A stretch of 64,000 nucleotides of DNA. Source: Streptomyces endophytica. Lineage in GTDB: Bacteria; Actinomycetota; Actinomycetes; Streptomycetales; Streptomycetaceae. The notes beneath the pieces are model-generated. The model ran no database searches. It was not told the origin of the DNA and saw only the letters and a list, made by a program, of their open reading frames with translations. The stretch is from positions 6,448,001 to 6,512,000 of the forward strand of contig NZ_CP110636.1 of assembly GCF_026153355.1 (NCBI RefSeq), in the 5' to 3' direction. Below are positions 46,705 to 54,978 of the stretch, in pieces. Positions within the stretch are counted from its first letter, which is position 1. Every line of letters begins with the position of its first letter. The position numbers and the translations under genes were made by a program.

Positions 46705-47175
46705 GTTAGTCGGTCGTTAGCGGAGCATCAGCCCGGCGATAGCGGCCGCGGTCAGAGTGGGTGACGTAGAAGACGATGGCATCGACTGTCCCCGGGGCCT
46801 GCAATGAGCGCCAGCACCACCGCCCGCACCGCCCGTCGCCGCACCCTGCGCATCGCCGCCGGCTGGTCCGGACTCCAGAGCACCGATGCCAAGACCGCCA
46901 TCACATCGGCCGCCGCGGACAAGCAGTCGGGCGGCACGCACGCCACCGGCGGCGCCAAGACGGGAACCCCGGTCCGCACCCAGACCCTGGCGGACGGTAT
47001 CAGCAAGGCCGAGATCTACCAGCTCGACGCCCAGCACTACCGCGCCAAGATCGTCGCCCGCGGATCGGTCGTGGCCACGATGGAGACGACCGGGCAGGAC
47101 GCCGACGCCGGACTCGACGCCAACGACATGTACATCGTGCTGAGCGCCGGCGGCGTGCTCAGCGCCCACAAGTAG
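46705..47175 (+). repeat. Right-hand copy of a direct repeat (partner 18340-19146)
   Basis: Upstream 100 bp are recognisably shared, including the TCGTTAG-CGGAGC and GGGTGGGTGACGTA-like segments; from the ATG onward the DNA is almost identical apart from two in-frame deletions. Both copies point the same way and enclose 27.5 kb with the whole eCIS. 46432-46704 holds no gene and should carry the LAL gene's promoter. Confidence 0.8.
46804..47175 (+). CDS. Shortened paralogue of the 18445-19146 lipoprotein, lipobox lost
   Basis: 123 residues. It begins like the longer copy (MSASTTARTARRRTLR) but jumps to 'AAGWSGLQSTDAKTAITSAA', so the hydrophobic core and lipobox are gone. At the other end repeat unit 1 runs into the last residues of unit 2 ('DANDMYIVLSAGGVLSAHK'), as expected for recombination between internal repeats. 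The deletions keep frame. Without a signal it would stay in the cytoplasm, so it may be non-functional. Confidence 0.7.
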   Translation: MSASTTARTARRRTLRIAAGWSGLQSTDAKTAITSAAADKQSGGTHATGGAKTGTPVRTQTLADGISKAEIYQLDAQHYRAKIVARGSVVATMETTGQDADAGLDANDMYIVLSAGGVLSAHK

Positions 47176-47192
47176 AGGCCTGCGGCCGTCGG

Positions 47193-47765
47193 TCAGAACT
47201 TGACCGTCGACACCGTGTACACCACGGGGTGGCCCGGCTCGTCGTAGCTGACCATGATGCGCTGCGACGGGTGCGGTCCGCGGCTGGTGACCGTGGTGCC
47301 CGCCCAGGGCCAGTCCACGCTGAAGTCCCAGCCGACCTTCGCCGCCTGGGCGGGCGGGATGGTCTTGCGGTCCTTCTTGAGGGCGGCGGTGCTGGTGCCG
47401 ACGGCGGCGAGGTAGTGCTCCAGGCCCCACTCGTTGGTCCGGAACTGGACGAACAGCGAGCTGGTTTCCCAGGAGTTGGTCTCGTAGTAGTAGACCGGGG
47501 TCGAGCCGATCGGTACCGGGACGTTGTAGATCCGCTGCTGGACCTTGGAGGGGAAGGCGTTGGTCAGGCCGGTGGCGGCGGCCTCGGCCTCCTTGCCCTC
47601 GCCGCTGTCGCGGCTCTGCTCGGCGGAGATGACGATGTAGCCGGCCGGGATCGCGATCAGCAGGAAGACGATCAGCGCCGTCAGCAGGGGGCGGCGGCGC
47701 TTGGCCCGGGGCGGCAGGGCGGTGTGGTGGTCGTCGCGCATGGTGGGGGTTTCGGTTTCGGTCAT
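47193..47765 (-). CDS. Single-pass membrane protein of unknown function
   Basis: 190 residues with a short polar N-terminus, one TM segment ('PLLTALIVFLLIAIPAGYIV', about 25-46) and an extracytoplasmic part ('AFPSKVQQRIYNVPVPIGST', 'QRIMVSYDEPGHPVV'). Its ATG overlaps the stop of the ROK kinase gene (ATGA at 47762), so it is translated with it. A decayed fragment of a related gene is at 16524-16660. No known domain is recognised. Confidence 0.75.
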   Translation of the reverse strand: MTETETPTMRDDHHTALPPRAKRRRPLLTALIVFLLIAIPAGYIVISAEQSRDSGEGKEAEAAATGLTNAFPSKVQQRIYNVPVPIGSTPVYYYETNSWETSSLFVQFRTNEWGLEHYLAAVGTSTAALKKDRKTIPPAQAAKVGWDFSVDWPWAGTTVTSRGPHPSQRIMVSYDEPGHPVVYTVSTVKF

Positions 47766-48883
47766 CGGCGGCCGGCCCGTTCATAGCGCTCGTAGCGCTC
47801 GACCCGGCGGCGGTTGGCACGGCGGAAGCGGCGGGCGACCAGGCGTGCGAGGTCCGCGGCGCCCACCATGCCCGCCTCGGGGCCCAACTGGGCCTTGGCG
47901 ATGGTGGCTTCGGGGCGGTAGCCGCGGCCGGTGAGATGGCGCCGGAAGGCGTCCCGGGCCGGGGCGATCAGCAGGTCGTCGGCGGCGCTGACGCCGCCGC
48001 CGATGACGAAGCAGGACGGGTCGAGGGCCGCGGCGAGGTTGGCGATGCCGACGCCGAGCCACTGGCCGATGTCCTGGAGGAGCTCGACGCACATCGCGTC
48101 GCCCTCGCGGGCGAGCTCGGTGATCAGCGGCCCCGTGATGTCGCCGATCCGGCCGCCGACCCGCTCGATGATGTTGTACGCGACCGGGGAGTCGGCCGCG
48201 GCCAGCTCGCGGGCCTCACGCACCAGGGCGTTCCCGGAGCTGTACTGCTCCCAGCAGCCGCGGTTGCCGCACGGGCAGCGGTGGCCGCCGGGCACGACCT
48301 GCATATGCCCGAATTCGCCCGCCACCCCGTATTTGCCGCGCTTGACGGCGCCGTCCTCCAGGATCGCGCCGCCGATACCGGTGCCGAGCGTGATCATGAC
48401 GAGGTGGTCCTCGCCGCGGCCGGCGCCGAACCGCCATTCCGCCCAGGCGGCGGTGTTGGCGTCGTTGTCGACCATGACGGGGACCGCGAGGCGGCCCGCG
48501 AGGCGGTCGCGCAGCGGCTCGTTGCGCCAGTTCAGATGCGGGGCGAAGAGGACCTTGGAGCGGTCCGCGTCGACCCAGCCGGCCGCCCCGATGCCGACCG
48601 CGTGCACGTCGTGCCGGTCGGAGAGGTCGAGCACCAGCTCGGTGATGGTGTCCTCGACGACCTTGGGGCTCTTGGACTTGTCCGGGGTCTCGGTGCGGAC
48701 CTTCTCCAGGATGGTGCCGTCCGCGTCGACCACGCCCGCCATGACCTTGGTGCCGCCGATGTCGATGCCCACCGTGGGCACGCGCGGGGCGGTCAGGTGG
48801 GAGCGCCGCTCGCGGGTGCCGACCGTACGCAGCACGGTGGCTCTGGCCGATCCCCGGTGCACCCGGTCCCGGTACATGCTCAT
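47762..48883 (-). CDS. ROK-family sugar kinase (glucokinase-like)
   Basis: 373 residues. After a charged N-terminal 35 residues ('RVHRGSARATVLRTVGTRER') comes the phosphate-binding 'TVGIDIGGTKVMAGVVDADG', the DNDAN catalytic base motif in 'VPVMVDNDANTAAWAEW', 'LVMITLGTGIGGAILEDG' and the ROK zinc site 'GHRCPCGNRGCWEQYSSG'. It phosphorylates a hexose with ATP, glucose being usual for this form. The gene lies 240 bp after the sugar ABC operon on the same strand, suggesting that it acts on the imported sugar. An ATG further in (near VPTVGIDIGG) is not present, supporting the long form. Confidence 0.88.
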   Translation of the reverse strand: MSMYRDRVHRGSARATVLRTVGTRERRSHLTAPRVPTVGIDIGGTKVMAGVVDADGTILEKVRTETPDKSKSPKVVEDTITELVLDLSDRHDVHAVGIGAAGWVDADRSKVLFAPHLNWRNEPLRDRLAGRLAVPVMVDNDANTAAWAEWRFGAGRGEDHLVMITLGTGIGGAILEDGAVKRGKYGVAGEFGHMQVVPGGHRCPCGNRGCWEQYSSGNALVREARELAAADSPVAYNIIERVGGRIGDITGPLITELAREGDAMCVELLQDIGQWLGVGIANLAAALDPSCFVIGGGVSAADDLLIAPARDAFRRHLTGRGYRPEATIAKAQLGPEAGMVGAADLARLVARRFRRANRRRVERYERYERAGRR

Positions 48884-49124
48884 CGACCCACCTCTTCGCC
48901 GTTACTCCCCCATTGCCTGAACGGCGCGGGTGGTACCCCCATGCGTTGGCTGCGTGCTCGCAAGAGTCGTCTCGTCCCTAGGGGGGTCTCGGGAGGCCGG
49001 GGCCTCGGCGTGCGGGTTCGGTGCGATTGTGCATCACCGGCGGCGTCCGGCGCACCGCGACCGGCAGTGCCGCGCCCCGCGCGGCCGGGTGGCCGGTGCG
49101 GGGCGCGGCATGCTGCTGACCTGG

Positions 49125-49934
49125 TCAGTCGGGCCGGTGGCCGCCGGGGAATTCCGGGGTGGCGGTGCGGGCCAGCTCGTGACTGAGTTGTTCCAGTTCG
49201 CTGCCGCCCGCCATTTGACGGGTCAGCTCCTCCAGGGCGATCTCCTGCTTGGTGTGGCTGCCGGCCATGGTGCCGCGCTTGAGGAGGACGAAGCGGTCGC
49301 CGACGAGGTAGGCGTGGTGCGGGTTGTGCGTGATCAACACCACGCCGAGGCCGGCGTCCCGGGCGGCCGCGACGTACTTGAGGACGACGCCGGACTGCTT
49401 GACGCCGAGCGCCGCCGTCGGCTCGTCCAGGACCAGGACCTTGGCACCGAAGTAGACGGCGCGGGCGATGGCCACGCACTGCCGTTCGCCGCCCGACAGG
49501 GTGCCGATGGGCTGGTCGACGTCGCGCAGGTCGATGCCCATCCGCAGCAGCTCGCTGCGGGTGGTCTCGCGCATCGTGGCGACGTCGAGGCGCTTGAAGG
49601 GGCCGATGCCGGTGGTGGGCTCGGAGCCGAGGAAGAAGTTCCGCCAGACCGGCATGAGGGGGACGACGGCGAGGTCCTGGTAGACGGTGGCGATCCCGCG
49701 GTCGAGGGCCTCGCGCGGGGAGGCCAGGGTGGTCTCCTCGCCCTCGATGGTGAAGGAGCCGCGGTCGTGCCGGTGCAGTCCGGCGATGATCTTGATGAGG
49801 GTGGACTTGCCGGCGCCGTTGTCGCCGAGCACGCAGGTGATCTCCCCCGCGTGCACCTCCAGGGACACGCCCTCCAGTGCCCGGACGTTGCCGTAGTACT
49901 TGCTGACGTCGGTCAGCTCGACCAGCGCTGTCAT
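49125..49934 (-). CDS. Sugar ABC transporter ATP-binding protein (FrcA-like, single domain)
   Basis: 269 residues with one ABC domain, unlike two-domain RbsA/XylG. Walker A is GDNGAGKST, the Q-loop is 'VYQDLAVVPLMPVWRNFFLG', the signature is LSGGERQ, Walker B is VLVLDEPTAALG and the H-loop is 'LGVVLITHNPHHAYLVGD'. The length and the NPHHAY motif fit the fructose/inositol (FrcA) subgroup. It overlaps the permease stop (ATGA at 49931-49934). Confidence 0.88.
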   Translation of the reverse strand: MTALVELTDVSKYYGNVRALEGVSLEVHAGEITCVLGDNGAGKSTLIKIIAGLHRHDRGSFTIEGEETTLASPREALDRGIATVYQDLAVVPLMPVWRNFFLGSEPTTGIGPFKRLDVATMRETTRSELLRMGIDLRDVDQPIGTLSGGERQCVAIARAVYFGAKVLVLDEPTAALGVKQSGVVLKYVAAARDAGLGVVLITHNPHHAYLVGDRFVLLKRGTMAGSHTKQEIALEELTRQMAGGSELEQLSHELARTATPEFPGGHRPD

Positions 49935-50974
49935 GCCTTGTCCTCCGCCCGCTTGCGGACCCATGCGTTCAGGAGTGTGGCGAGCAGCAGCATCGCGCCG
50001 AGGAAGAACTTGTACCAGTCCGGATTCCACTGCGCGTAGACGATGCCCTTGCTGGCCATGCCGAAGATGAAGGCGCCGACGGCGGCGCCGATCGCCGAGC
50101 CGAAGCCGCCGGTCATCAGGCAGCCGCCGACCGCCGCGGCGATGATGTACAGGAATTCGTTGCCGACGCCGTCGCCGGACTGGATCGCGTCGTAGGAGAA
50201 CAGCAGGTGCTGGCCGGAGATCCAGGCGGCGAAGGCGACGCCCGTGTAGAGGCCGATCTTGGTCTTGGTGACCGGGACGCCGACCGCCCGCGCGGCGTCC
50301 GCGTTGCCGCCCACCGCGAAGATCCAGTTGCCGACGCGGGTGCGCAGCAGGACCCAGGTGGCCAGGGCGACCAGGGCGATCCACCACACGATGGTGACCT
50401 GGATGTCGACACTGCCGACGGTCAGGTGCGAGGCGAAGAGGGTGCGGGCCGAGTCGAAGCCCTCCATGTCGGCGATGGACTTCGTCGACACGGTGCCGCT
50501 GATCAGCTTGGTGAAGCCGAGGTTGAGGCCGGTCAGCATGAAGAACGTGCCGAGCGTGATGATGAAGCTGGGCAGTTTCGTCCGGGTCAGCAGGAAGCCG
50601 TTGAACGCCCCGATGGCGAGGGTGACCAGCAGGGACACCCCGACGCCGACCCAGGTGTTGGCGGTCATCTGGTAGCTGAACATCGACGAGATCAGCGCCG
50701 AGCTGACGACCATGACGCCGGCCGAGAGGTCGAATTCCCCGCCGATCATCAGCAGCGCCACCGGTACGGCCATGATCCCGATGGTCGAGGAGGCGTAGAG
50801 CACGGTGGAGAGGCTGGAGGCCCGCAGGAACGGTTCGGCGACGAGCGAGAAGAAGACGAAGACCGCGGCGGCGCCGACGACCGAGCCCAGTTCGGGGCGG
50901 CCCATCAGCCGGCGGGCCAGGGAGCGGTGCAGCAGCCGTTCGTCCTGGACCGGTGCCTTGAGGGTGGTGGTCAT
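49931..50974 (-). CDS. Sugar ABC transporter permease (FrcC/RbsC-like)
   Basis: 347 residues, about ten TM helices. Typical are 'LLMIGGEFDLSAGVMVVSSA', the 'GAFNGFLLTRTKLPSFIITL' loop and 'IFAVGGNADAARAVGVPVTK', the cytoplasmic EAA-like region that meets the ATPase. It is translationally coupled on both sides (ATGA at 50971 and 49931). A single permease gene implies a homodimer. Confidence 0.9.
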   Translation of the reverse strand: MTTTLKAPVQDERLLHRSLARRLMGRPELGSVVGAAAVFVFFSLVAEPFLRASSLSTVLYASSTIGIMAVPVALLMIGGEFDLSAGVMVVSSALISSMFSYQMTANTWVGVGVSLLVTLAIGAFNGFLLTRTKLPSFIITLGTFFMLTGLNLGFTKLISGTVSTKSIADMEGFDSARTLFASHLTVGSVDIQVTIVWWIALVALATWVLLRTRVGNWIFAVGGNADAARAVGVPVTKTKIGLYTGVAFAAWISGQHLLFSYDAIQSGDGVGNEFLYIIAAAVGGCLMTGGFGSAIGAAVGAFIFGMASKGIVYAQWNPDWYKFFLGAMLLLATLLNAWVRKRAEDKA

Positions 50975-51984
50975 CGGGTACCCCGCTTCGTGTAGTCCTG
51001 CAGGGCGCCGGCGTCCTTCTTGGTGATCACCTGCGGCCCGGTGAGCACCGGCTTCCCGCCGCCGAGGGTGTCGGAGTTGTACTTGTACAGCCAGAGCAGG
51101 TCGACCGCCTCGTAGCCCTGGAGGTAGGGCTGCTGGTCGACGGCGAAGCCGAGGGTGCCGTCCTTGAGGCCGGCCGCGACCTGGGCATTGAGGTCGAAGG
51201 TGTCGATCTCGGCCTTGCTGCCGGCCTGTTCCCTGGCCTTGACGGCGGTGGGTGCGAAGGGTGCGCCGAGGGTGACCACGGCGTCGATGGACGGGTCGGC
51301 CTGGAGCTTGGACTCGATGGAGGACTGCACGTCGGGCATGTTGGTGCCCTCGACGTAGAGCTTCTCCAGCTTGCCCTTGAAGGTCTTGGCGGCGCCCGCG
51401 CAGCGCTGTTCGTGGCCGACGTTGCCCTGTTCGTGCAGGACGCACAGGGCCTTCTTGCGGCCGCGCCGGTTCAGCTCGTCGCCGACCGCCTCGCCGGCCA
51501 CCGTCTCGTCCTGCCCGATGTGGGTGAGCGCGCCGAACGCCTTGGACTCCTCGGCGCCGGAGTTCACGGTGATCACCGGTATGCCGGCCTTCTCGGCCTT
51601 CTCGACGACGTCCTTCATGGCGTTGGGCTTGGCGAGGGAGACGATCAGCCCGTCGACCTTCTGGTCGATGTAGGACTGCACCAGCTGGCTCTGCCGCTGG
51701 GCCTCCTCGTCGTGCCCGTAGACGAACTTGATGTTGTCCTTGGCGGCGGCCTGCTGGGCGCCGTTCTGCACGATGTCCCAGAAGGTGTCGCCGTCTCCCG
51801 AGTGGGTGACCATCGCAAACGTCCACCTGGGGGTGTTCACCGCGGCCTTGCCGCCGGCGACCTTGGCGGCGCGCTCGTCCTCGGCGCGCTTGCCGCCGGT
51901 GCTGCTGCATCCCGCCAGGGAGGCGCCGAGCACCGCCGCCAGCACGGCGCTCACGACGCGTCCCCTTCTTCGAACCCTTGCCAC
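50971..51984 (-). CDS. Sugar-binding lipoprotein of the ABC transporter, copy 2
   Basis: 337 residues from GTG 51984, chosen since the region before it lacks coding bias and the lipoprotein signal follows directly ('VVSAVLAAVLGASLAGCSST'). It is a periplasmic-binding-protein type 1 fold: 'FAMVTHSGDGDTFWDIVQNG', 'SYIDQKVDGLIVSLAKPNAM', 'KAGIPVITVNSG' and 'ALCVLHEQGNVGHEQRCAGA'. It is about 65 percent alike with the protein at 52170-53165. The stop overlaps the permease start. Confidence 0.9.
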   Translation of the reverse strand: MARVRRRGRVVSAVLAAVLGASLAGCSSTGGKRAEDERAAKVAGGKAAVNTPRWTFAMVTHSGDGDTFWDIVQNGAQQAAAKDNIKFVYGHDEEAQRQSQLVQSYIDQKVDGLIVSLAKPNAMKDVVEKAEKAGIPVITVNSGAEESKAFGALTHIGQDETVAGEAVGDELNRRGRKKALCVLHEQGNVGHEQRCAGAAKTFKGKLEKLYVEGTNMPDVQSSIESKLQADPSIDAVVTLGAPFAPTAVKAREQAGSKAEIDTFDLNAQVAAGLKDGTLGFAVDQQPYLQGYEAVDLLWLYKYNSDTLGGGKPVLTGPQVITKKDAGALQDYTKRGTR

Positions 51985-52169
51985 GAGGACTCGCCCTTCC
52001 CGCTGATCTCGCCGTGTCGGCTGCGTCGGTCGTATTCGCTGTGTGGGCCGCCCGGCCGGGGCGGGTGCGCTGCCGCACTCCGGCGCCGGCCGGCCGGGGC
52101 CAACCGGCCAAGTATCCGTTACCGGTGATCTGTCCCGGTTCATGGGGTCGTCCCGTCTTCCCTCTGGTC

Positions 52170-53165
52170 TCACCTGGTGCCTCGCCCGGTGTACTCGGTC
52201 AGCTGGGGTACGTCCTTCTGCGTCACCAGCGCGGGCCCGGTGAGCACCGGCTTCCCGCCGCCGAGGACGTCGGCGTTGGTCTTGTGCAGCCAGAGCAGGT
52301 CCACCGCCTCATAGCCCTGGAGGTAGGGCTGCTGGTCGACGGCGAAGGTGACGTCCTTGGCCTTGAGCAGTTTGACCACGGCGCCGTTCAGGTCGAACGT
52401 CGCGATCTGCGCGCTGCTGCCGGCGTCCTGCTTGGCCTTGACCGAGAGCGCCGCGATCGGGGCGCCGAGGGTCACGATGGCGTCGAGCGACTTGTCGGAC
52501 TGCAGCTTGGCCTCGATCGAGGACTGGGCGGCGGGGGCGTTGGTGCCGTCGACGTTGAGGTTCTCGACGGTCCCGTGGAATCCCTTGCGGACACCCGCGC
52601 AGCGGTCCTCCAGGGAGACGTTGCCCTGCTCGTGCAGGACGCAGAGGACCTTCTTCACACCCCGGTGGTTCAGCTCCTCGCCGACCGCGCGGCCGGCCAC
52701 CGACTCGTCCTGCCCGATGTGGGTGAGCGCCCCGTACGCCCGGGAGAACTCGCCGCCGGAGTTGATGGTGATCACCGGGATGCCCGCGGCCTCGGCCTTG
52801 CGGACGGCGGCCTTGACGGCCTGCGGTTTGGCGAGGGTGACGATCAGCCCGTCGACCTTCTGGTCGATGTAGGACTGGATCAGCTCGGCCTGCTGGCCGC
52901 CCTCCTTGTCGTGGGCGTAGAGGAACTTCACGTGGTCCTTGGCGGCGGCCTGCTGGGCGCCGTTCTGGACGATGTCCCAGAAGGTGTCGCCGTCGCCGGC
53001 GTGGCTGACCATCCCGATGGTCATGCGGGTGCCGCCGGCCTCCTCGTCCTTGGCGTCCTGGCCGCCGGTGGCGCTGCACCCGGCGACCAGTGCGACGGTG
53101 GTCAGTAAAGCGGCGGCGCTGCGGAGGGTGAGCCGCCGGACGCCGGTCGTACGCACGCTGATCAT
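52170..53165 (-). CDS. Sugar-binding lipoprotein of the ABC transporter, copy 1
   Basis: 331 residues with lipobox LVAGC ('LLTTVALVAGCSATGG'). It is a close tandem paralogue of 50971-51984: 'GMVSHAGDGDTFWDIVQNGA', 'SYIDQKVDGLIVTLAKPQAV' and 'VLCVLHEQGNVSLEDRCAGV' match almost residue for residue. It is the first gene of the operon; the 185-bp gap to copy 2 has no clear terminator. Two binding proteins on one permease suggest different but related ligands. Confidence 0.9.
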   Translation of the reverse strand: MISVRTTGVRRLTLRSAAALLTTVALVAGCSATGGQDAKDEEAGGTRMTIGMVSHAGDGDTFWDIVQNGAQQAAAKDHVKFLYAHDKEGGQQAELIQSYIDQKVDGLIVTLAKPQAVKAAVRKAEAAGIPVITINSGGEFSRAYGALTHIGQDESVAGRAVGEELNHRGVKKVLCVLHEQGNVSLEDRCAGVRKGFHGTVENLNVDGTNAPAAQSSIEAKLQSDKSLDAIVTLGAPIAALSVKAKQDAGSSAQIATFDLNGAVVKLLKAKDVTFAVDQQPYLQGYEAVDLLWLHKTNADVLGGGKPVLTGPALVTQKDVPQLTEYTGRGTR

Positions 53166-53247
53166 CGTGGAACCGCCTTTTCTCCACGGCCGCCGGAATG
53201 CGGCTGGAGGAGTTGTAACGGCCCGCGCGGAGCCACGTCAATGCTTT

Positions 53248-53263
53248 GTCAGAACATTCTGAC
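53248..53263. promoter_or_regulatory. Palindromic operator candidate GTCAGAA-CA-TTCTGAC
   Basis: A perfect 7-bp inverted repeat with two central bases, flanked by TTT and GAAA, lies 83 bp before the first binding-protein gene, in the space between that gene and the GntR gene end. The size and symmetry suit a GntR/HutC dimer. The adjacent GntR protein is the obvious binder; this is inference. Confidence 0.6.
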
Positions 53264-53334
53264 GAAAGCACATGGACGGGCGAACGCGCGGCGCGGCCGG
53301 CTCGGGCGGGTCCCCCACGGACCGCCCGCCGCCC

Positions 53335-54135
53335 TCACGGCCGTACGAGCAGCTGGAACTCGAAGGCGTAGCGCGACGCCCGGTAGACGTGCGAGCCGAA
53401 CTCCACGGCGCGTCCGGTGTCGTCGAAGGTCGTCCGCTGCATCGTGAGCAGCGGGGCGCCCTCGGGCTCGTCGAGCCGCTGTCCCTCCTCCGCGGTCGCC
53501 GCCCGGGCGCCGACGGCCTGGCGGGCGCTGTGCAGGGTGATCCCGGCCGTCCGCATCAGGCGGTACAGCCCGGTCTCCTCCAGTTCGGCGGTGTCCAGCC
53601 TCAGCAGGCCGGCGGGGAGGTGGTTGCGCAGGTGGGCGACCGGTTCGCCGTGGGTCAGCCGGAGCCGCTCGACCAGCGCGACCTCCGCGCCCTCGGCGAT
53701 GCCCAGCGCGGCGGCGACCTCGGCGTCGGCCTCGATGGTGGTGTTGAGCAGCACCCGGGTGGCCGGCTTCTGCCCGGCCGCCTCCAGGTCGTCGTAGAGG
53801 CTGCTCAGCTCCAGCGGGCGCTTGACCTGGCTGTGCACGACCTGGGTGCCGATGCCGCGGCGGCGCACCAGCAGGCCCTTGTCGACCAGCGACTGGATGG
53901 CCTGGCGGACCGTGGGCCGGGACAGCCCTAGCCGGCCGGCCAGCTCGATCTCGTTGCCGAGCAGACTGCCGGGCGCCAGTTTGCCGGTCTCGATCGCCGC
54001 CTCCAGCTGCTGTGACAGCTGGAAATACAACGGGACCGGACTGCTCCGGTCCACGCTGAACTGAACGGGGCTCTCGGCGCCCAGGGCCTGTTCCGTATCG
54101 CGTTTCCCCACGTTCGCGAGCGTATCCGCCCGCAC
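53335..54135 (-). CDS. GntR/HutC-family transcriptional regulator
   Basis: 266 residues from GTG 54135; a GTG 24 bases later (MGKRDTEQAL) is also possible. The winged helix has 'PVPLYFQLSQQLEAAIETGK' and 'LGLSRPTVRQAIQSLVDKGL', then the UTRA effector domain: 'LYDDLEAAGQKPATRVLLNT', 'LVERLRLTHGEPVAHLRNHL', 'FGSHVYRASRYAFEFQLLV'. HutC-type members answer to sugar phosphates and similar ligands. The gene is directly upstream of the sugar ABC operon on the same strand, so it is the likely repressor of that operon. Confidence 0.88.
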   Translation of the reverse strand: MRADTLANVGKRDTEQALGAESPVQFSVDRSSPVPLYFQLSQQLEAAIETGKLAPGSLLGNEIELAGRLGLSRPTVRQAIQSLVDKGLLVRRRGIGTQVVHSQVKRPLELSSLYDDLEAAGQKPATRVLLNTTIEADAEVAAALGIAEGAEVALVERLRLTHGEPVAHLRNHLPAGLLRLDTAELEETGLYRLMRTAGITLHSARQAVGARAATAEEGQRLDEPEGAPLLTMQRTTFDDTGRAVEFGSHVYRASRYAFEFQLLVRP

Positions 54136-54200
54136 AGATGACGGGAAGTCCGGAGGTCACATTGTCCGGACATGGGTGGCAACCGTGCGGCCGCGGCGGG

Positions 54201-54923
54201 CTACCAGGGCAGCGGGCGGCCGTCCCGGAAGAAGCCGCCCGTGGGGCCGTCGTCCGGCAGGGTCGCCGCTCGGACGACGCCGGCCGCGCCCTCGGCGACC
54301 GGACGGCCGCCCGGCCCGCCCATGTCGGTGGCCACCCAGCCCGGGCAGACCGCGTTGACCAGCACGCCGTCGGCCCGCAGCTCGGCGGCCAGCATCCGGG
54401 TGAGCGCGTTGAGCGCCGCCTTGGACGCGGTGTACGCGGGGGTGCCGCCACCCATGTTGGTCAGTGAGCCGGCCTCGCTGGAGACGTTGACCAGCCGCGG
54501 GTGGTCCGAGGCGCGCAGCAGCGGGGCGAACGCGATCGCGGTGCGCCACGGCCCGTAGAGGTTGGTCTCGGCCACCTCGCGCACCCGGGCGAGATCGGCG
54601 GTGACGGCCCGCTGCCCGGTGTCGTAGCCGATGGCGGCGTTGTTGACCAGCACGTCCAGCCGGCCGAAGCGCTCGGCGACCTCGGCCGCGGCCGCCGCCA
54701 CCCCGGCGTCGTCGGTGACGTCCATGCGCAGCGGCCGGACGTCCCGGCCGGCCCCGGGAGCGCCGCGCAGTTCCGCGGCCGCCCGCCGCACGGCGTCCGG
54801 CGCGCGCCCGGTCAGCAGCACCGTGTACCCGCGCGCCGCCAGCTGCCGGCACACCTCGCGGCCGATACCGCGGGTGGCGCCGGTGACGAGGGCGACGGGT
54901 CCGGTGGGAGGTTCGGCGTCCAT
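54201..54923 (-). CDS. Short-chain dehydrogenase/reductase
   Basis: 240 residues of classical SDR: 'VALVTGATRGIGREVCRQLA' (TGxxxGIG), 'VLVNNAAIGYDTG' (NNAA), the catalytic 'LVNVSSEAGSLTNMGGGTPA' with Ser, and 'YTASKAALNALTRMLA' (YxASK). 'CPGWVATDMGG' closes the site. Divergent from a LysR gene with 55 bp between starts, which makes it the likely target of that regulator. The substrate is unknown. Confidence 0.92.
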   Translation of the reverse strand: MDAEPPTGPVALVTGATRGIGREVCRQLAARGYTVLLTGRAPDAVRRAAAELRGAPGAGRDVRPLRMDVTDDAGVAAAAAEVAERFGRLDVLVNNAAIGYDTGQRAVTADLARVREVAETNLYGPWRTAIAFAPLLRASDHPRLVNVSSEAGSLTNMGGGTPAYTASKAALNALTRMLAAELRADGVLVNAVCPGWVATDMGGPGGRPVAEGAAGVVRAATLPDDGPTGGFFRDGRPLPW

Positions 54924-54978
54924 GGGGCCATCTTCCGTCCCCGATTTCCTGCGCGTCCAAGACCGTTTCTGATAACCC

